A DNA stretch of 64,000 nucleotides from Kineococcus xinjiangensis. GTDB lineage: Bacteria > Actinomycetota > Actinomycetes > Actinomycetales > Kineococcaceae. The position numbers and the translations under genes are program-made. Under the pieces are notes generated by a model. The model was given only the letters and a program-made list of their open reading frames with translations. It made no database searches and was not told the DNA's origin. The DNA lies in assembly GCF_002934625.1 (NCBI RefSeq), contig NZ_PTJD01000005.1:186001-250000 (forward strand). The letters run 5' to 3'. This document shows positions 55,478 through 64,000 of this stretch, piece after piece. Position 1 is the first letter of the stretch, and each line of letters opens with the position of its first letter.

Positions 55478-56275
55478 ATGGCCACCACCGCAGGCCGCAC
55501 CCCGCTCATCGCCGGCAACTGGAAGATGGTCCTCGACCACCAGTCCGGCACCCACCTGGTGCAGAAGCTGGACTGGACGCTGAAGGACGCCAAGCACGAC
55601 TACTCGGCCGTCGAGGTCGCCGTGCTGCCCTCCCACACCAGCCTGCGCTCCATCCAGACCCTCATCGAGGGCGACAAGCTCGACCTCGCCCTGGGCGCGC
55701 AGGACCTCTCCGCGCAGGACTCCGGCGCCTACACCGGCGAGGTGTCCGGCGCGCAGCTGGCCAAGCTCGGCGTGCGCTACGTCGCCGTCGGCCACAGCGA
55801 GCGCCGGCAGTACCACTCCGAGGACGACGCGCTCGTCGCCGCCAAGGTCCAGGCCGCCCTGCGCCACGGCCTGGTGCCGATCGTCTGCGTCGGCGAGGCG
55901 CTGGAGGTCCGCAAGGAGGGCCGCCACGTCGAGCACACCACCGCGCAGGTGCTCGCGGCGCTGGAGGGCCTCAGCGGCGAGCAGGTCGCCGGCCTCGTCA
56001 TCGCCTACGAGCCCGTCTGGGCCATCGGTACCGGCGAGGTCGCCACCCCCGCCGACGCGCAGGAGGTCTGCGCAGCCATCCGTGCGGCCGTGGCGCAGCA
56101 GTGGGACGAGGCCACCGCCGCCGCGGTGCGCATCCTCTACGGCGGCTCCGTCAAGCCGGCCAGCATCGCTGCGATCATGCGCGAGGAGGACGTCGACGGT
56201 GCCCTCGTCGGCGGTGCCAGCACCGATCCCGGTGACTTCGCGGCCATCGTGCGCTTCCGGGAGCACCCCGCCTGA
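55478..56275 (+). CDS. tpiA: Triose-phosphate isomerase
   Basis: Encodes 265 aa. GNWKM near the N-terminus, catalytic His in VGHSERR, catalytic Glu in [11 protein letters not shown], and the phosphate loop LYGGSVKP. It interconverts dihydroxyacetone-P and glyceraldehyde-3-P. It lies 6 nt downstream of pgk, with GGAGGAC inside the end of pgk as ribosome site. Confidence 0.96.
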   Translation: MATTAGRTPLIAGNWKMVLDHQSGTHLVQKLDWTLKDAKHDYSAVEVAVLPSHTSLRSIQTLIEGDKLDLALGAQDLSAQDSGAYTGEVSGAQLAKLGVRYVAVGHSERRQYHSEDDALVAAKVQAALRHGLVPIVCVGEALEVRKEGRHVEHTTAQVLAALEGLSGEQVAGLVIAYEPVWAIGTGEVATPADAQEVCAAIRAAVAQQWDEATAAAVRILYGGSVKPASIAAIMREEDVDGALVGGASTDPGDFAAIVRFREHPA

Positions 56276-56305
56276 GCGGGCCCGGCCGCCGCGATCCCGG
56301 CCGGA

Positions 56306-56340
56306 CGGGGTGCGGGGGCGCTCGGAGCCCCCGCACCCCG
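56306..56340 (+). terminator. Terminator of the gap-pgk-tpiA unit
   Basis: 14-bp stem, arms 56306-56319 and 56327-56340, 30 nt after the tpiA stop. Confidence 0.8.
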
Positions 56341-56401
56341 GACCGGGTGACCCGCTTCCGCGGGCCGGGCGGGTGCGGCCACCGCTGAGCACGCGATGGC
56401 C

Positions 56402-56407
56402 TAGGCT
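56402..56407 (+). promoter_or_regulatory. Candidate -10 box of secG
   Basis: TAGGCT about 75 nt before GTG 56482; it fits the terminator just upstream, but no -35 match is seen. Confidence 0.45.
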
Positions 56408-56481
56408 CGGCGACAGTCCGTGTCCACCCCAGACGCGCCCGCGCACTCCGCGTGCGGGCCCCGACGAGACGAAGGATCCGC

Positions 56482-56724
56482 GTGGACGTTCTGCGCATCT
56501 CGCTGCAGGTGCTGCTGGCTCTGACGAGCCTCTTCCTGACCCTGCTGATCCTCATGCACAAGGGCAAGGGCGGTGGGCTCTCCGACATGTTCGGCGGCGG
56601 CATGTCCTCCAGCCTGAGCGGCTCCAGCATGGCCGAGCGCAACCTCAACCGTTTCACGGTCGCGGTGGCCCTGTCCTGGGCCGTGAGCGTCATCCTCCTC
56701 GGCGTCGTGCAGCGCTTCGCGTGA
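56482..56724 (+). CDS. secG: Preprotein translocase subunit SecG
   Basis: Encodes 80 aa with two membrane helices (about 5-25 and 55-75) joined by HKGKGGGLSDMFGGGMSSSL, the SecG signature loop. It assists the SecYE channel. GTG 56482 follows GAAGGA with 5-nt spacing. The tpiA-secG order is common in Gram-positives. Confidence 0.94.
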   Translation: MDVLRISLQVLLALTSLFLTLLILMHKGKGGGLSDMFGGGMSSSLSGSSMAERNLNRFTVAVALSWAVSVILLGVVQRFA

Positions 56725-56794
56725 GCAGCCCCCTCTGCCCCCTCCCACGGAGGGCAGTGCGTCGGTGCTGGCCCCGGCGCCCCCGGCCAGCGCT

Positions 56795-56800
56795 TACCCT
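56795..56800 (+). promoter_or_regulatory. Candidate -10 box of rbpA
   Basis: TACCCT about 82 nt before GTG 56883; the -35 is unclear. Confidence 0.35.
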
Positions 56801-56882
56801 GTTCCAGGCGCTCCGGCGGGGGCCGGCGCTCCGCACGCATCCTGACGCAGTACGACCGAGCACGACCGACGAGGAGTTTCCC

Positions 56883-57233
56883 GTGGCCAGTGGCAACGCG
56901 ATCCGTGGCAGCAGGGTCGGCGCCGGCCCGATGGGGGAGGCTGAGCGCGGCGACACCGCCCCGCGCATCCGCATCTCCTACTGGTGCGCCAACGGCCACG
57001 AGACGAAGCCGAGCTTCTCCCAGGAGTCCGGGGTGGAGCCGCCGGAGCAGTGGGACTGCCCGCGCTGTGGCTTCCCGGCCGGCACGGACAAGGACAACCC
57101 GCCCGCGCCGCCGCGCAACGAGCCGTACAAGACGCACCTGGCCTACGTGAAGGAGCGGCGCAGCGACGCCGACGGCGAGGCCATCCTCAACGAGGCCCTG
57201 GAGGGTCTGCGAGCCCGCGGCCTGATCCGCTGA
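56883..57233 (+). CDS. rbpA: RNA polymerase-binding protein RbpA
   Basis: Encodes 116 aa. A basic N-terminal tail (GNAIRGSRVGAGPMGEAERG), a zinc-ribbon-like core (WCANGHE, then WDCPRCGFPAG) and a C-terminal sigma-interacting helix (HLAYVKERRSDADGEAILNEAL). It binds the principal sigma factor and helps open promoters; found only in actinobacteria, where it affects rifampicin response. GTG 56883 follows GAGGAG. Confidence 0.95.
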   Translation: MASGNAIRGSRVGAGPMGEAERGDTAPRIRISYWCANGHETKPSFSQESGVEPPEQWDCPRCGFPAGTDKDNPPAPPRNEPYKTHLAYVKERRSDADGEAILNEALEGLRARGLIR

Positions 57234-57350
57234 GCCCGCTGCGACCCGGGCTGCTGCCGCGGCCCGGGGTGCGCGGCGGGCGCGCCGGCGGTGACGCCCA
57301 CCTCGGCTGAGGAGGGGCGCGCCAGGAGCGCTTCGCACGACGCAGGCACG

Positions 57351-57402
57351 ACGACGGGAAGGGCCCCGGACCGCGATCGCGGTCCGGGGCCCTTCCCGTC
57401 GT
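57351..57402. terminator. Bidirectional terminator between rbpA and pgl
   Basis: A perfect 52-bp palindrome: arms 57351-57374 and 57379-57402 around GATC. It lies between convergent genes and serves both strands equally. Confidence 0.9.
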
Positions 57403-57442
57403 CCCGGCGCAGCCGCGCTCGGCTGCCGAGGTGGGCGTCGCC

Positions 57443-58195
57443 TCAGCCGCTGTGCCGGCTCGCGGCGGCCTCGTCCAGCAGCCACAGGGTCGCCTCCCGG
57501 CCGGCCGCCCCCGCGGCGGGGATGGAGCCGACGTCGGCACCGGCCAGGCCTGCGGCGACGGCCTCGGCCTTCTCCGCCCCCGCCGCGACCAGCCACACCT
57601 GACGGGCGCGGCCGATGGCGGGCAGGGTCAGCGAGATGCGCGCCGGCGGCGGCTTGGGGGAGTCGGGGACCCCCACGACGGTGCGCTGCGCCTCGTGCAC
57701 GAACTCCTGCCCGGGGAAGAGCGAGGCGACGTGCCCGTCGGGGCCGACCCCGAGCAGCAGCACGTCGAAGTCCGGCACCCCGTCGCCGCCGGCCGCGGCG
57801 GCCAGCTCCCCGGCGTAGGCGCGCGCGGCGGCGTCCACGTCGGGGCCCGCACCGTCGGCGGCGGGCGGGAGGTGCACGTTCTCCTCCCGCAGCGGCAGGT
57901 GGCGCAGCAGCGCCTCCTCCGCCTGGGTGCAGTTGCGGTCGGCGTCGCCGGCGGGCAGGTGCCGCTCGTCGCCCCACCACACGTGCACGCGGGACCAGTC
58001 GACCGCCTCCCGGGCCGGGGACTGCGCCAGGGCCGCCAGCGCCCGGGTGCCGATGGTGCCGCCGGTGAGGACCACGTGGGCCTCACCGCGCTCGGCCTGC
58101 GCGTCCGCGAGCGCGGTGACGAGGCGGGCCGCCACCGCGTTCGCGAGCACCTCCGCCGACGGGTGCACCAGCACCCGCCGGGCGGCGGTCGTCAC
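57443..58195 (-). CDS. pgl: 6-phosphogluconolactonase
   Basis: Encodes 250 aa. The DevB/SOL fold shows LTGGTIGTRALAALA, VHVWWGDERHLP, LLGVGPDGHVASLFPG and the C-terminal VAAGAEKAEAV. It hydrolyses 6-phosphogluconolactone, the product of Zwf. Its GTG overlaps the opcA stop (GTGA at 58192-58195). Last gene of the pentose-phosphate operon. Confidence 0.94.
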   Translation of the reverse strand: MTTAARRVLVHPSAEVLANAVAARLVTALADAQAERGEAHVVLTGGTIGTRALAALAQSPAREAVDWSRVHVWWGDERHLPAGDADRNCTQAEEALLRHLPLREENVHLPPAADGAGPDVDAAARAYAGELAAAAGGDGVPDFDVLLLGVGPDGHVASLFPGQEFVHEAQRTVVGVPDSPKPPPARISLTLPAIGRARQVWLVAAGAEKAEAVAAGLAGADVGSIPAAGAAGREATLWLLDEAAASRHSG

Positions 58196-59517
58196 TGCGC
58201 CCTCCGCCGCTTCGCGCCCGTGCCGCGCGCCGAGGCGGAGCCGCTGCCCTCCTCGCCGGACGCGGCAGCAGTGCGCTTGGTCGCCGTCGCGGTCCGCTTG
58301 GCGGTCCCCGTCGCAGCGGGCGTCTTCGGCGGCCGCGCCGAGGGGCCGCCGCGGGGGCTGCGCTTGGGCTTCTCCGCGCTCTGGGCGGTGCCGGCCGCCG
58401 GCTGGGCGGCCTCGCCCGCACCCTCCTCCCCGCCCGCGTCTCCGGCCCCGGAGGGGTCCGTGCCGCGCTGGGTGGGCTCCGTGGGGGTGGCGCGCTTGAT
58501 GGCCCGGGAGCGGCGTGCGGAGGCCTTCTCCGCCTCCGCCTGCTCCTCCGCGACCCTGGCCATGGACCTCTGCGCGCTCCGGCCGGTGGTGGCCGTGCGC
58601 CCGGCCTCGACCTTGGGCAGGCCCTGCACCAGTGCCTCGCCGTAGACCTCGTCGGGGTCGAGGCGGCGCAGCTCCTCCGTGAGGCAGTCCTTCACGGGCC
58701 GCCGCGCCAGCGCGATGCGCCGGTCGGGCTGCCCGGGCTGCGTCAGGGTGGCCACGGTCTGGTCGGGACGGACCAGCTCCACGGGCCCCGACTTCCGCTC
58801 CAGGCGCACGCTCTGCACGCCGCCGCCGCGCTTGGTCCGCACCCGCGTCACGGGCACCTTCAGCCGGTGCGCCAGCCAGGCGGCGAGCAGTTCGGTGCTG
58901 GGGGAGTCGGGCGCACCCGCCACCGTCGCCGCCGTGACCGGCTCGAACGGCGGCTGGTCGATCGCCGCCGCCAGCAGCGCCCGCCAGTTCGTCAGCCGCG
59001 TCCACGCGAAGTCGGTGTCGCCGTCGCGGTACGTCGCGCGGCGCTGCTCCAGCGCCTTGGCCGGGTTCGGCGACTCCGCGGAGTCGGTGATGCGCCGCTG
59101 CGCGAGCCGGCCGAGCGGGTCGGCGGAGGCGTCGGTCGGCGCCGCCCCCACCCACCAGGTGACGATCGGCGCGTCGGGCAGCAGCAGCGACATCACGGTC
59201 GTCTCGCCGTGCTCCACGAGCGGGCCGTAGAGGCGCAGCACCACGACCTCGCTGGCCCCGGCGTCACCGCCGACCCGCAGCTGGGCGTCGAGGCGCGCAG
59301 TGCCGCGCTTGTTGCCGCGGGCGAGGACCAGGACGCGGCAGGGGTGCTCGCGGCTGGCCTCGTTGGCCGCGGTGATGGCCTCCTCGGCGTGCGCGTCGTC
59401 GGTGACGACCACGAGCGTCAGCACGCGGCCGAGCGCCACGACGCCGCCGGAGTCACGCAGGTCGACCAGCGCCTTGTTGATGGCGCTCGTCGACGTGCTG
59501 GGCAGGTCGATGATCAT
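58192..59517 (-). CDS. opcA: Glucose-6-phosphate dehydrogenase assembly protein OpcA, with long C-terminal tail
   Basis: Encodes 441 aa. The conserved part (about 1-325) reads MIIDLPSTSTSAINKALV, ARGNKRGTARLDAQ, LLLPDAPIVTWWVGAAP and ends with CLTEELRRLDPDEVYGEAL, as in actinobacterial OpcA, which activates Zwf. Usual length is about 300-330 aa; here about 110 further residues form an Ala/Thr/Arg/Lys-rich, low-complexity tail. It starts 109 nt after zwf with AGAGGTGAG upstream and overlaps pgl. Confidence 0.93.
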   Translation of the reverse strand: MIIDLPSTSTSAINKALVDLRDSGGVVALGRVLTLVVVTDDAHAEEAITAANEASREHPCRVLVLARGNKRGTARLDAQLRVGGDAGASEVVVLRLYGPLVEHGETTVMSLLLPDAPIVTWWVGAAPTDASADPLGRLAQRRITDSAESPNPAKALEQRRATYRDGDTDFAWTRLTNWRALLAAAIDQPPFEPVTAATVAGAPDSPSTELLAAWLAHRLKVPVTRVRTKRGGGVQSVRLERKSGPVELVRPDQTVATLTQPGQPDRRIALARRPVKDCLTEELRRLDPDEVYGEALVQGLPKVEAGRTATTGRSAQRSMARVAEEQAEAEKASARRSRAIKRATPTEPTQRGTDPSGAGDAGGEEGAGEAAQPAAGTAQSAEKPKRSPRGGPSARPPKTPAATGTAKRTATATKRTAAASGEEGSGSASARGTGAKRRRAQ

Positions 59518-59626
59518 CGGTTCGGCTCACCTCTGCTCGGGATGCTCGTCGGCTGCTGCGCGCGGGCCCGGACGGCGCGGGACGGCGCCACCGCGCGCGG
59601 CGTGCTCCCCACGGCCGGCGCGCCCC

Positions 59627-61168
59627 TCACGGCCGCCGCCAGGTGCGGCCGGTGCGGGCGAGCATGGCGTCCGCCGACGGCGGGCCCCACGTGCCGGACG
59701 CGTAGGGCTCGGGCTTGCCGTTCTTGGCCCAGAAGGCGGTGATGGGGTCCAGGATCTTCCAGGACAGCTCCACCTCCTCGTGGCGGGGGAACAGCGGCGG
59801 GTCGCCGAGGAGGACGTCGAGGATGAGGCGCTCGTACGCCTCGGGGCTGGACTCGGTGAAGGCGTGGCCGTAGCCGAAGTCCATCGTGACGTCGCGGACC
59901 TCCATGGCGGTGCCCGGCACCTTCGAGCCGAAGCGCAGGGTGACGCCCTCGTCGGGCTGCACCCGGATGACGAGCGCGTTCTGCCCGAGCTCCTCCGTCG
60001 CGGTCCGCTCGAAGGGCAGGTGCGGGGCCCGCTTGAAGACGACGGCGATCTCGGTGACGCGCCGTCCCAGCCGCTTGCCCGCACGCAGGTAGAACGGCAC
60101 GCCCGCCCAGCGGCGGGTGTCCACCTCGAGCTCGATCGCCGCGTAGGTCTCCGTGATGGAGTCGGCGGGGATGCCGTCCTCGTCCAGGTAGCCCTTGACG
60201 TGCTCCGAGCCCTGCCAGCCGGAGGCGTACTGCCCGCGGGCCGTCGCCTTCGACAGGTCCGCCGGCAGGCGCACCGCGGAGAGGACCTTCGCCTTCTCCG
60301 CCCGCAGGTCCGCCGCGTCGAAGGAGACGGGCTCCTCCATCGCGGTCAGCGCCAGCAGCTGCAGCAGGTGGTTCTGGATGACGTCGCGCGCCGCGCCGAT
60401 GCCGTCGTAGTAGCCGGCGCGGCCACCGATGCCGATGTCCTCGGCCATCGTGATCTGCACGTGGTCGACGTGGCGGGCGTTCCACAGCGGCTCGAACATC
60501 TCGTTGGCGAAGCGCAGCGCCAGGAGGTTCTGGACGGTCTCCTTGCCCAGGTAGTGGTCGATGCGGAAGACCGAGTCGGGCGGGAAGACCTGCTCCACCA
60601 CGGAGTTCAGCTCCCGCGCGGAGGCCAGGTCGTGGCCGAACGGCTTCTCGATGACCACGCGCCGCCAGGAGTCGCCGTTCTGCGCGGACAGCCCGGAGCG
60701 GGCCAGCTGGCGGGCCACGACGGGGAAGAAGCGCGGCGGGATCGACAGGTAGAAGGCGTGGTTGCCGCCCGTGCCGCGCACCCGGTCGAGGTCGGCGACC
60801 GTCTGCGCGAGCTTGTCGAACGCGTCGTCGTCGTCGAAGTCACCCGGCACGAACCGGAAGCCCTCGGCCAGCTGCGCCCACACCGACTCCCGGAACGGGG
60901 TGCGGGCGTGGGCGCGCACCGCGTCGTAGACGACCTTGCCGAAGTCCTGGTCGGCCCAGTCGCGGCGGGCGAAGCCGGTCAGGGCGAACCCCGGCGGCAG
61001 CAGCCCGCGGTTGGCGAGGTCGTAGATCGCGGGCATGAGCTTCTTGCGGGCCAGGTCGCCCGTCACCCCGAACAGCACCAGCCCGCACGGGCCGGCGATG
61101 CGGGGCAGGCGCTTGTCCCGCGGGTCCCGCAGCGGGTTCTCGTTGCGGGAGATCCTGCTGGGGCTCAT
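59627..61168 (-). CDS. zwf: Glucose-6-phosphate 1-dehydrogenase
   Basis: Encodes 513 aa. NADP-binding FGVTGDLARKKLMPAIY, active-site RIDHYLGKETVQNL and EKPFGHDLASARELN are all present. It oxidises glucose-6-P to 6-phosphogluconolactone, making NADPH. ATG 61168 overlaps the pgi stop (ATGA at 61165-61168), so it is coupled to pgi. Confidence 0.96.
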   Translation of the reverse strand: MSPSRISRNENPLRDPRDKRLPRIAGPCGLVLFGVTGDLARKKLMPAIYDLANRGLLPPGFALTGFARRDWADQDFGKVVYDAVRAHARTPFRESVWAQLAEGFRFVPGDFDDDDAFDKLAQTVADLDRVRGTGGNHAFYLSIPPRFFPVVARQLARSGLSAQNGDSWRRVVIEKPFGHDLASARELNSVVEQVFPPDSVFRIDHYLGKETVQNLLALRFANEMFEPLWNARHVDHVQITMAEDIGIGGRAGYYDGIGAARDVIQNHLLQLLALTAMEEPVSFDAADLRAEKAKVLSAVRLPADLSKATARGQYASGWQGSEHVKGYLDEDGIPADSITETYAAIELEVDTRRWAGVPFYLRAGKRLGRRVTEIAVVFKRAPHLPFERTATEELGQNALVIRVQPDEGVTLRFGSKVPGTAMEVRDVTMDFGYGHAFTESSPEAYERLILDVLLGDPPLFPRHEEVELSWKILDPITAFWAKNGKPEPYASGTWGPPSADAMLARTGRTWRRP

Positions 61169-62868
61169 GCGCCCGTGCCCCCTCCGTCGCCGGAGCCGGT
61201 GGCGCCGGAGCGGACGGCGGCGAGCAGCTGCGCGATGCCGGCGCGGCGGTCGGCGAGGTGCACGCGCAGCACGGGCCGGCCGTGCTCGGCCAGCACCGAG
61301 GCGTCACCCGCGGCCTGGGCGGCGATGAGCTCCCCGAAGCTGAACGGGATGCCCGGGATCGGGACCTCGTCCACGGGGGCGCCCGTCACCTGCAGGTAGA
61401 CGCCGGTGGCGGGGCCGCCCTTGTGGTACTGCCCCGTGGAGTGCAGGAAGCGCGGGCCCCAGCCGAAGGTGACCGGGCGGGACGTGCGCCGGGCCAGCAG
61501 CTCGCGCAGCTCGGCCAGCTCGGTGTCGGCCTCCCGGTCGAGGTAGGCCATCACCGCGATGTAGCCGCGCTGCGGGTCGAGCCGGCCCAGCAGCGCCTCC
61601 AGGGCGCCGGCGAGGGTGGTCTCGCCCTCGGGCAGCAGGCCCTCGACCGCGCGGACCTCCACGGCGGCGTCGGTGAACAGCGCCTCCTGGGTCTGGCCGC
61701 GCTCGTCGAGCAGTGCACGGGTGGCCTTCTTGGCGCTCTCCACGTCTGGCTGGTCGAACGGGTTGATGCCCAGCAGCCGGCTGGCCACGGCGGTGGCGTA
61801 CTCCCACAGCAGGAACTGCGCCCCGAGCGGGCCGGCGACGCGCACCTGCGCCCCGGAGCCCTCGCCGGAGCCGGTGTGGTCGCTGCCGAGCGCGTCGTCG
61901 GCGACGAGGCGCACCACGGTGGCGTCGGCGGCGGCGGAGGCGACCTCGGGGGCGTGGGCGCCACCGACGACGACGGGCAGCACACCGGTGCCCTCCTTGC
62001 CGGTGGACTCCGCGACGAGCTGCTCGGCCCAGTCGCCGAAGCCGACCAGGGGCGTGCCGTCCTCGACGACGATGACCTTGTCGCGGGCGGGCGGGTCCTG
62101 CCGCGCGTCGCCGCGGGCCGAGGCACCGCCGGCGATGGCGGCGCCGAGCACGAGGGCGGGGTTGCCCTCGTCGTCGGCGGCGAGCATCTCCGCCGCCTCC
62201 TCCGCCTCGTCGAGGAGCCCGCCGATGTCCACGCCCGCCAGGCCGCAGGGGACCAGGCCGAACGCGGTCAGCGCCGAGTAGCGCCCACCGACGGTGGGGT
62301 CGGCGGCGAAGACGGCCCGGTAGCCGGCCTCCTTCGACGCGGCCTCGAGGGGGGAGCCGGGGTCGGTGACGACCACGATGCGCCGGGCCGCGTCGATGCC
62401 GGCGCGGGTGAACGCGTCGGCGAAGGCGCGGCGCTGGCTGTCGGTCTCCACGGTGTTGCCCGACTTGGAGGAGACGACGACCACCGTGCGGTCGAGGCGG
62501 TCGTCCAGCGCCCGGCGGACCTGGCCGGGGTCGGTGCCGTCGAGGACGGTCAGCTCCACCCCGGCGGTGCGGGTGATGACCTCGGGTGCGAGGGAGGAAC
62601 CGCCCATGCCGCAGAGCACGACGCGGTCGACGCCCTCCGCGCGAAGGTCCTCGCGCAGCTCCGCGATCTGCTCCACGAGGGGGCGGGAGGCGGTGGCCAG
62701 CGAGACCCACCCGAGGCGGACGGACGCCTCCTCCTCGGCCGCCTTCCCCCACAGCGTCGCGTCCTGCGCGGCGATGCGGGAGGCGACGGAGTCACCGACG
62801 AGGACGGGCACGACTGCGGCGACGGCCTCGGCCGCAGCTCCTTCGGCGCGGACTTCCAGCGCCGTCAC
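61165..62868 (-). CDS. pgi: Glucose-6-phosphate isomerase
   Basis: Encodes 567 aa. SIS-type sugar-phosphate binding is seen in [26 protein letters not shown] and the late [12 protein letters not shown]. It is the long, divergent actinobacterial PGI rather than the classical one. It links glycolysis with the pentose-phosphate route. GTG 62868 overlaps the tal stop. Confidence 0.9.
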   Translation of the reverse strand: MTALEVRAEGAAAEAVAAVVPVLVGDSVASRIAAQDATLWGKAAEEEASVRLGWVSLATASRPLVEQIAELREDLRAEGVDRVVLCGMGGSSLAPEVITRTAGVELTVLDGTDPGQVRRALDDRLDRTVVVVSSKSGNTVETDSQRRAFADAFTRAGIDAARRIVVVTDPGSPLEAASKEAGYRAVFAADPTVGGRYSALTAFGLVPCGLAGVDIGGLLDEAEEAAEMLAADDEGNPALVLGAAIAGGASARGDARQDPPARDKVIVVEDGTPLVGFGDWAEQLVAESTGKEGTGVLPVVVGGAHAPEVASAAADATVVRLVADDALGSDHTGSGEGSGAQVRVAGPLGAQFLLWEYATAVASRLLGINPFDQPDVESAKKATRALLDERGQTQEALFTDAAVEVRAVEGLLPEGETTLAGALEALLGRLDPQRGYIAVMAYLDREADTELAELRELLARRTSRPVTFGWGPRFLHSTGQYHKGGPATGVYLQVTGAPVDEVPIPGIPFSFGELIAAQAAGDASVLAEHGRPVLRVHLADRRAGIAQLLAAVRSGATGSGDGGGTGA

Positions 62869-63989
62869 TTCTCGGTGCCCTGGACGGCGCGGGCGTTGTC
62901 CAGCTCGTCGGTGACGGTCTGCAGCAGCTCGCCCCAGCTGGCCTCGAACTTGGTGAGCCCCTCGGTCTCCAGCTTCTCGGTGACCTCCTCGTAGGAGACG
63001 CCGAGGCGCTCCAGCGCGTCGAGGACCTGGCGGGACTCGTCGTAGCTGCCGCGGACGGTGTCGCCGGTGACCTCGCCGTGGTCGGCGGTGGCCTCCAGCG
63101 TCTTGCCGGGCATCGTGTTGACGGTGCCGGGGGCGACGAGCTCGGTGACGTAGAGCGTGTCGGGCAGCTTGGGGTCCTTCACGCCGGTGGAGGCCCACAG
63201 CGGCCGCTGCGGCTTGGCGCCGGCGTCGGCGAGCACGTCCCAGCGCGGCGTGGAGAAGACCTCCTCGTAGGCCTGGTAGGCCAGGCGGGCGTTGGCGAGG
63301 CCGGCCTTGCTGCGCAGGGCGGTGGCCTCCTCGGAGCCGACGGCGTCGAGGCGCTTGTCGACCTCGGCGTCCACGCGGGAGACGAAGAAGGAGGCCACGG
63401 ACGCGATGGAGGAGACGTCGAGGCCCTTCTCGCGGGCCTGCTCCAGCCCGGTGAGGAAGGCCTGCATGACCGCGCGGTAGCGGTCGAGGCTGAAGATGAG
63501 GGTGACGTTGACGCTGATGCCCTCGGACAGCACCTGGGTGATGGCGGGCAGGCCCTCGACCGTGGCGGGGATCTTGATGTAGAGGTTCGGGCGGTCCACC
63601 GCGGCCCACAGCTGGCGGGCGGAGGCGATGGTGCCCTCGGTGTCGCGCGCCATGCGCGGGTCGACCTCGAGGGAGATGCGCCCGTCGAGGTGCTGGCTGC
63701 TCTCGTAGACCGGCTTCAGCAGGTCGCAGGCGCGGCGGACGTCCTCGGTGGTGATCTCGAAGACGGCCTTGTCGACGTCGGCGCCGGCGGCCGCGAGTTC
63801 GCGGACCTGCTCGGCGTAGGCGTCGCCCTTCGACAGGGCGGAGGCGAAGATCGTCGGGTTGGTGGTGATGCCGACGACCCCGCGGTCGACGAGGCGGGAC
63901 AGCTCGCCGCTCTCGATCAGCTCCCGGGACAGGTCGTCGAGCCACACGGAGACCCCGTGCTGCGCCAGCTGGGCAAGGGCGTTGCTCAT
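62865..63989 (-). CDS. tal: Transaldolase
   Basis: Encodes 374 aa. The Schiff-base Lys is in [23 protein letters not shown]-like [16 protein letters not shown] near the N-terminus and [16 protein letters not shown] later are family signatures of the long actinobacterial type. It moves dihydroxyacetone units between sugar phosphates. ATG 63989 has GAGGAG at the window edge. It is the first gene of this operon seen in the window; tkt is expected upstream (outside). Confidence 0.95.
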   Translation of the reverse strand: MSNALAQLAQHGVSVWLDDLSRELIESGELSRLVDRGVVGITTNPTIFASALSKGDAYAEQVRELAAAGADVDKAVFEITTEDVRRACDLLKPVYESSQHLDGRISLEVDPRMARDTEGTIASARQLWAAVDRPNLYIKIPATVEGLPAITQVLSEGISVNVTLIFSLDRYRAVMQAFLTGLEQAREKGLDVSSIASVASFFVSRVDAEVDKRLDAVGSEEATALRSKAGLANARLAYQAYEEVFSTPRWDVLADAGAKPQRPLWASTGVKDPKLPDTLYVTELVAPGTVNTMPGKTLEATADHGEVTGDTVRGSYDESRQVLDALERLGVSYEEVTEKLETEGLTKFEASWGELLQTVTDELDNARAVQGTEK

Positions 63990-64000
63990 TGCTTCTCCTC

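Overview
The window is about 64 kb of very GC-rich, gene-dense chromosome from an actinobacterium. Clade markers are WhiA, RbpA, OpcA, an ANTAR response regulator next to a tRNA-Leu, a CoaE-GrpB fusion, a SigA-type promoter style (TANNNT) and many leaderless starts. Gene order (pdtaR, polA, rpsA, coaE, uvrB, uvrA; then uvrC, rapZ, yvcK, whiA, gap, pgk, tpiA, secG; then tal, pgi, zwf, opcA, pgl) is the conserved actinobacterial core. A Kineococcus-like member of the Kineosporiales is my best guess, from general impression only.

Layout: 1-6.0 kb holds a terminator, tRNA-Leu, the ANTAR regulator and a complete branched-chain amino-acid ABC operon (livK-H-M-G-F). 6.2-13.8 kb holds a GNAT protein, DNA polymerase I, a methyltransferase, a GGDEF cyclase and ribosomal protein S1. 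13.9-18.7 kb is a sugar ABC operon with its ROK regulator. 18.8-24.4 kb has a GGDEF-EAL protein, coaE and uvrB. 24.4-31 kb is the accessory part: a small membrane protein, a GNAT, a decayed IS630-type transposase, a large secreted histidine-rich protein of unknown function, and a decayed IS3-type element. 31-36.6 kb has STAS, flavin-oxidase-like, MarR and metallo-beta-lactamase genes, then uvrA. 36.9-39.6 kb is a divergent SPFH / NAD-kinase-like / Nudix-regulator group. 39.8-47.6 kb holds assorted metabolic genes (CitE-like lyase, DUF1330, XRE regulator, Cu/Zn-SOD-like, AgpS-like flavoprotein, GlpD, GMC oxidoreductase). 47.7-52.9 kb is uvrC-rapZ-yvcK-whiA. 53.1-57.2 kb is gap-pgk-tpiA-secG-rbpA, and 57.4-64 kb on the minus strand is the pentose-phosphate operon tal-pgi-zwf-opcA-pgl with overlapping stops and starts.

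The most interesting regulatory signals: (i) four DNA-repair genes (polA, uvrB, uvrA, uvrC) each have a GTCGG-core element exactly 8 nt upstream of a TANNNT box, with the start codon 6-7 nt further on. This matches the LexA-independent DNA-damage promoter known from mycobacteria (the RecA-NDp / PafBC type). (ii) About sixteen genes have the same leaderless layout. (iii) Two copies of a TCGTC-N5-GACGA operator sit in the 84-bp gap between the SPFH/NAD-kinase-like operon and the NrtR-like Nudix gene, overlapping the promoter elements. (iv) A tRNA with a leucine CAA anticodon but a short variable loop lies beside the ANTAR regulator. No CRISPR array, rRNA or intact mobile element was seen.
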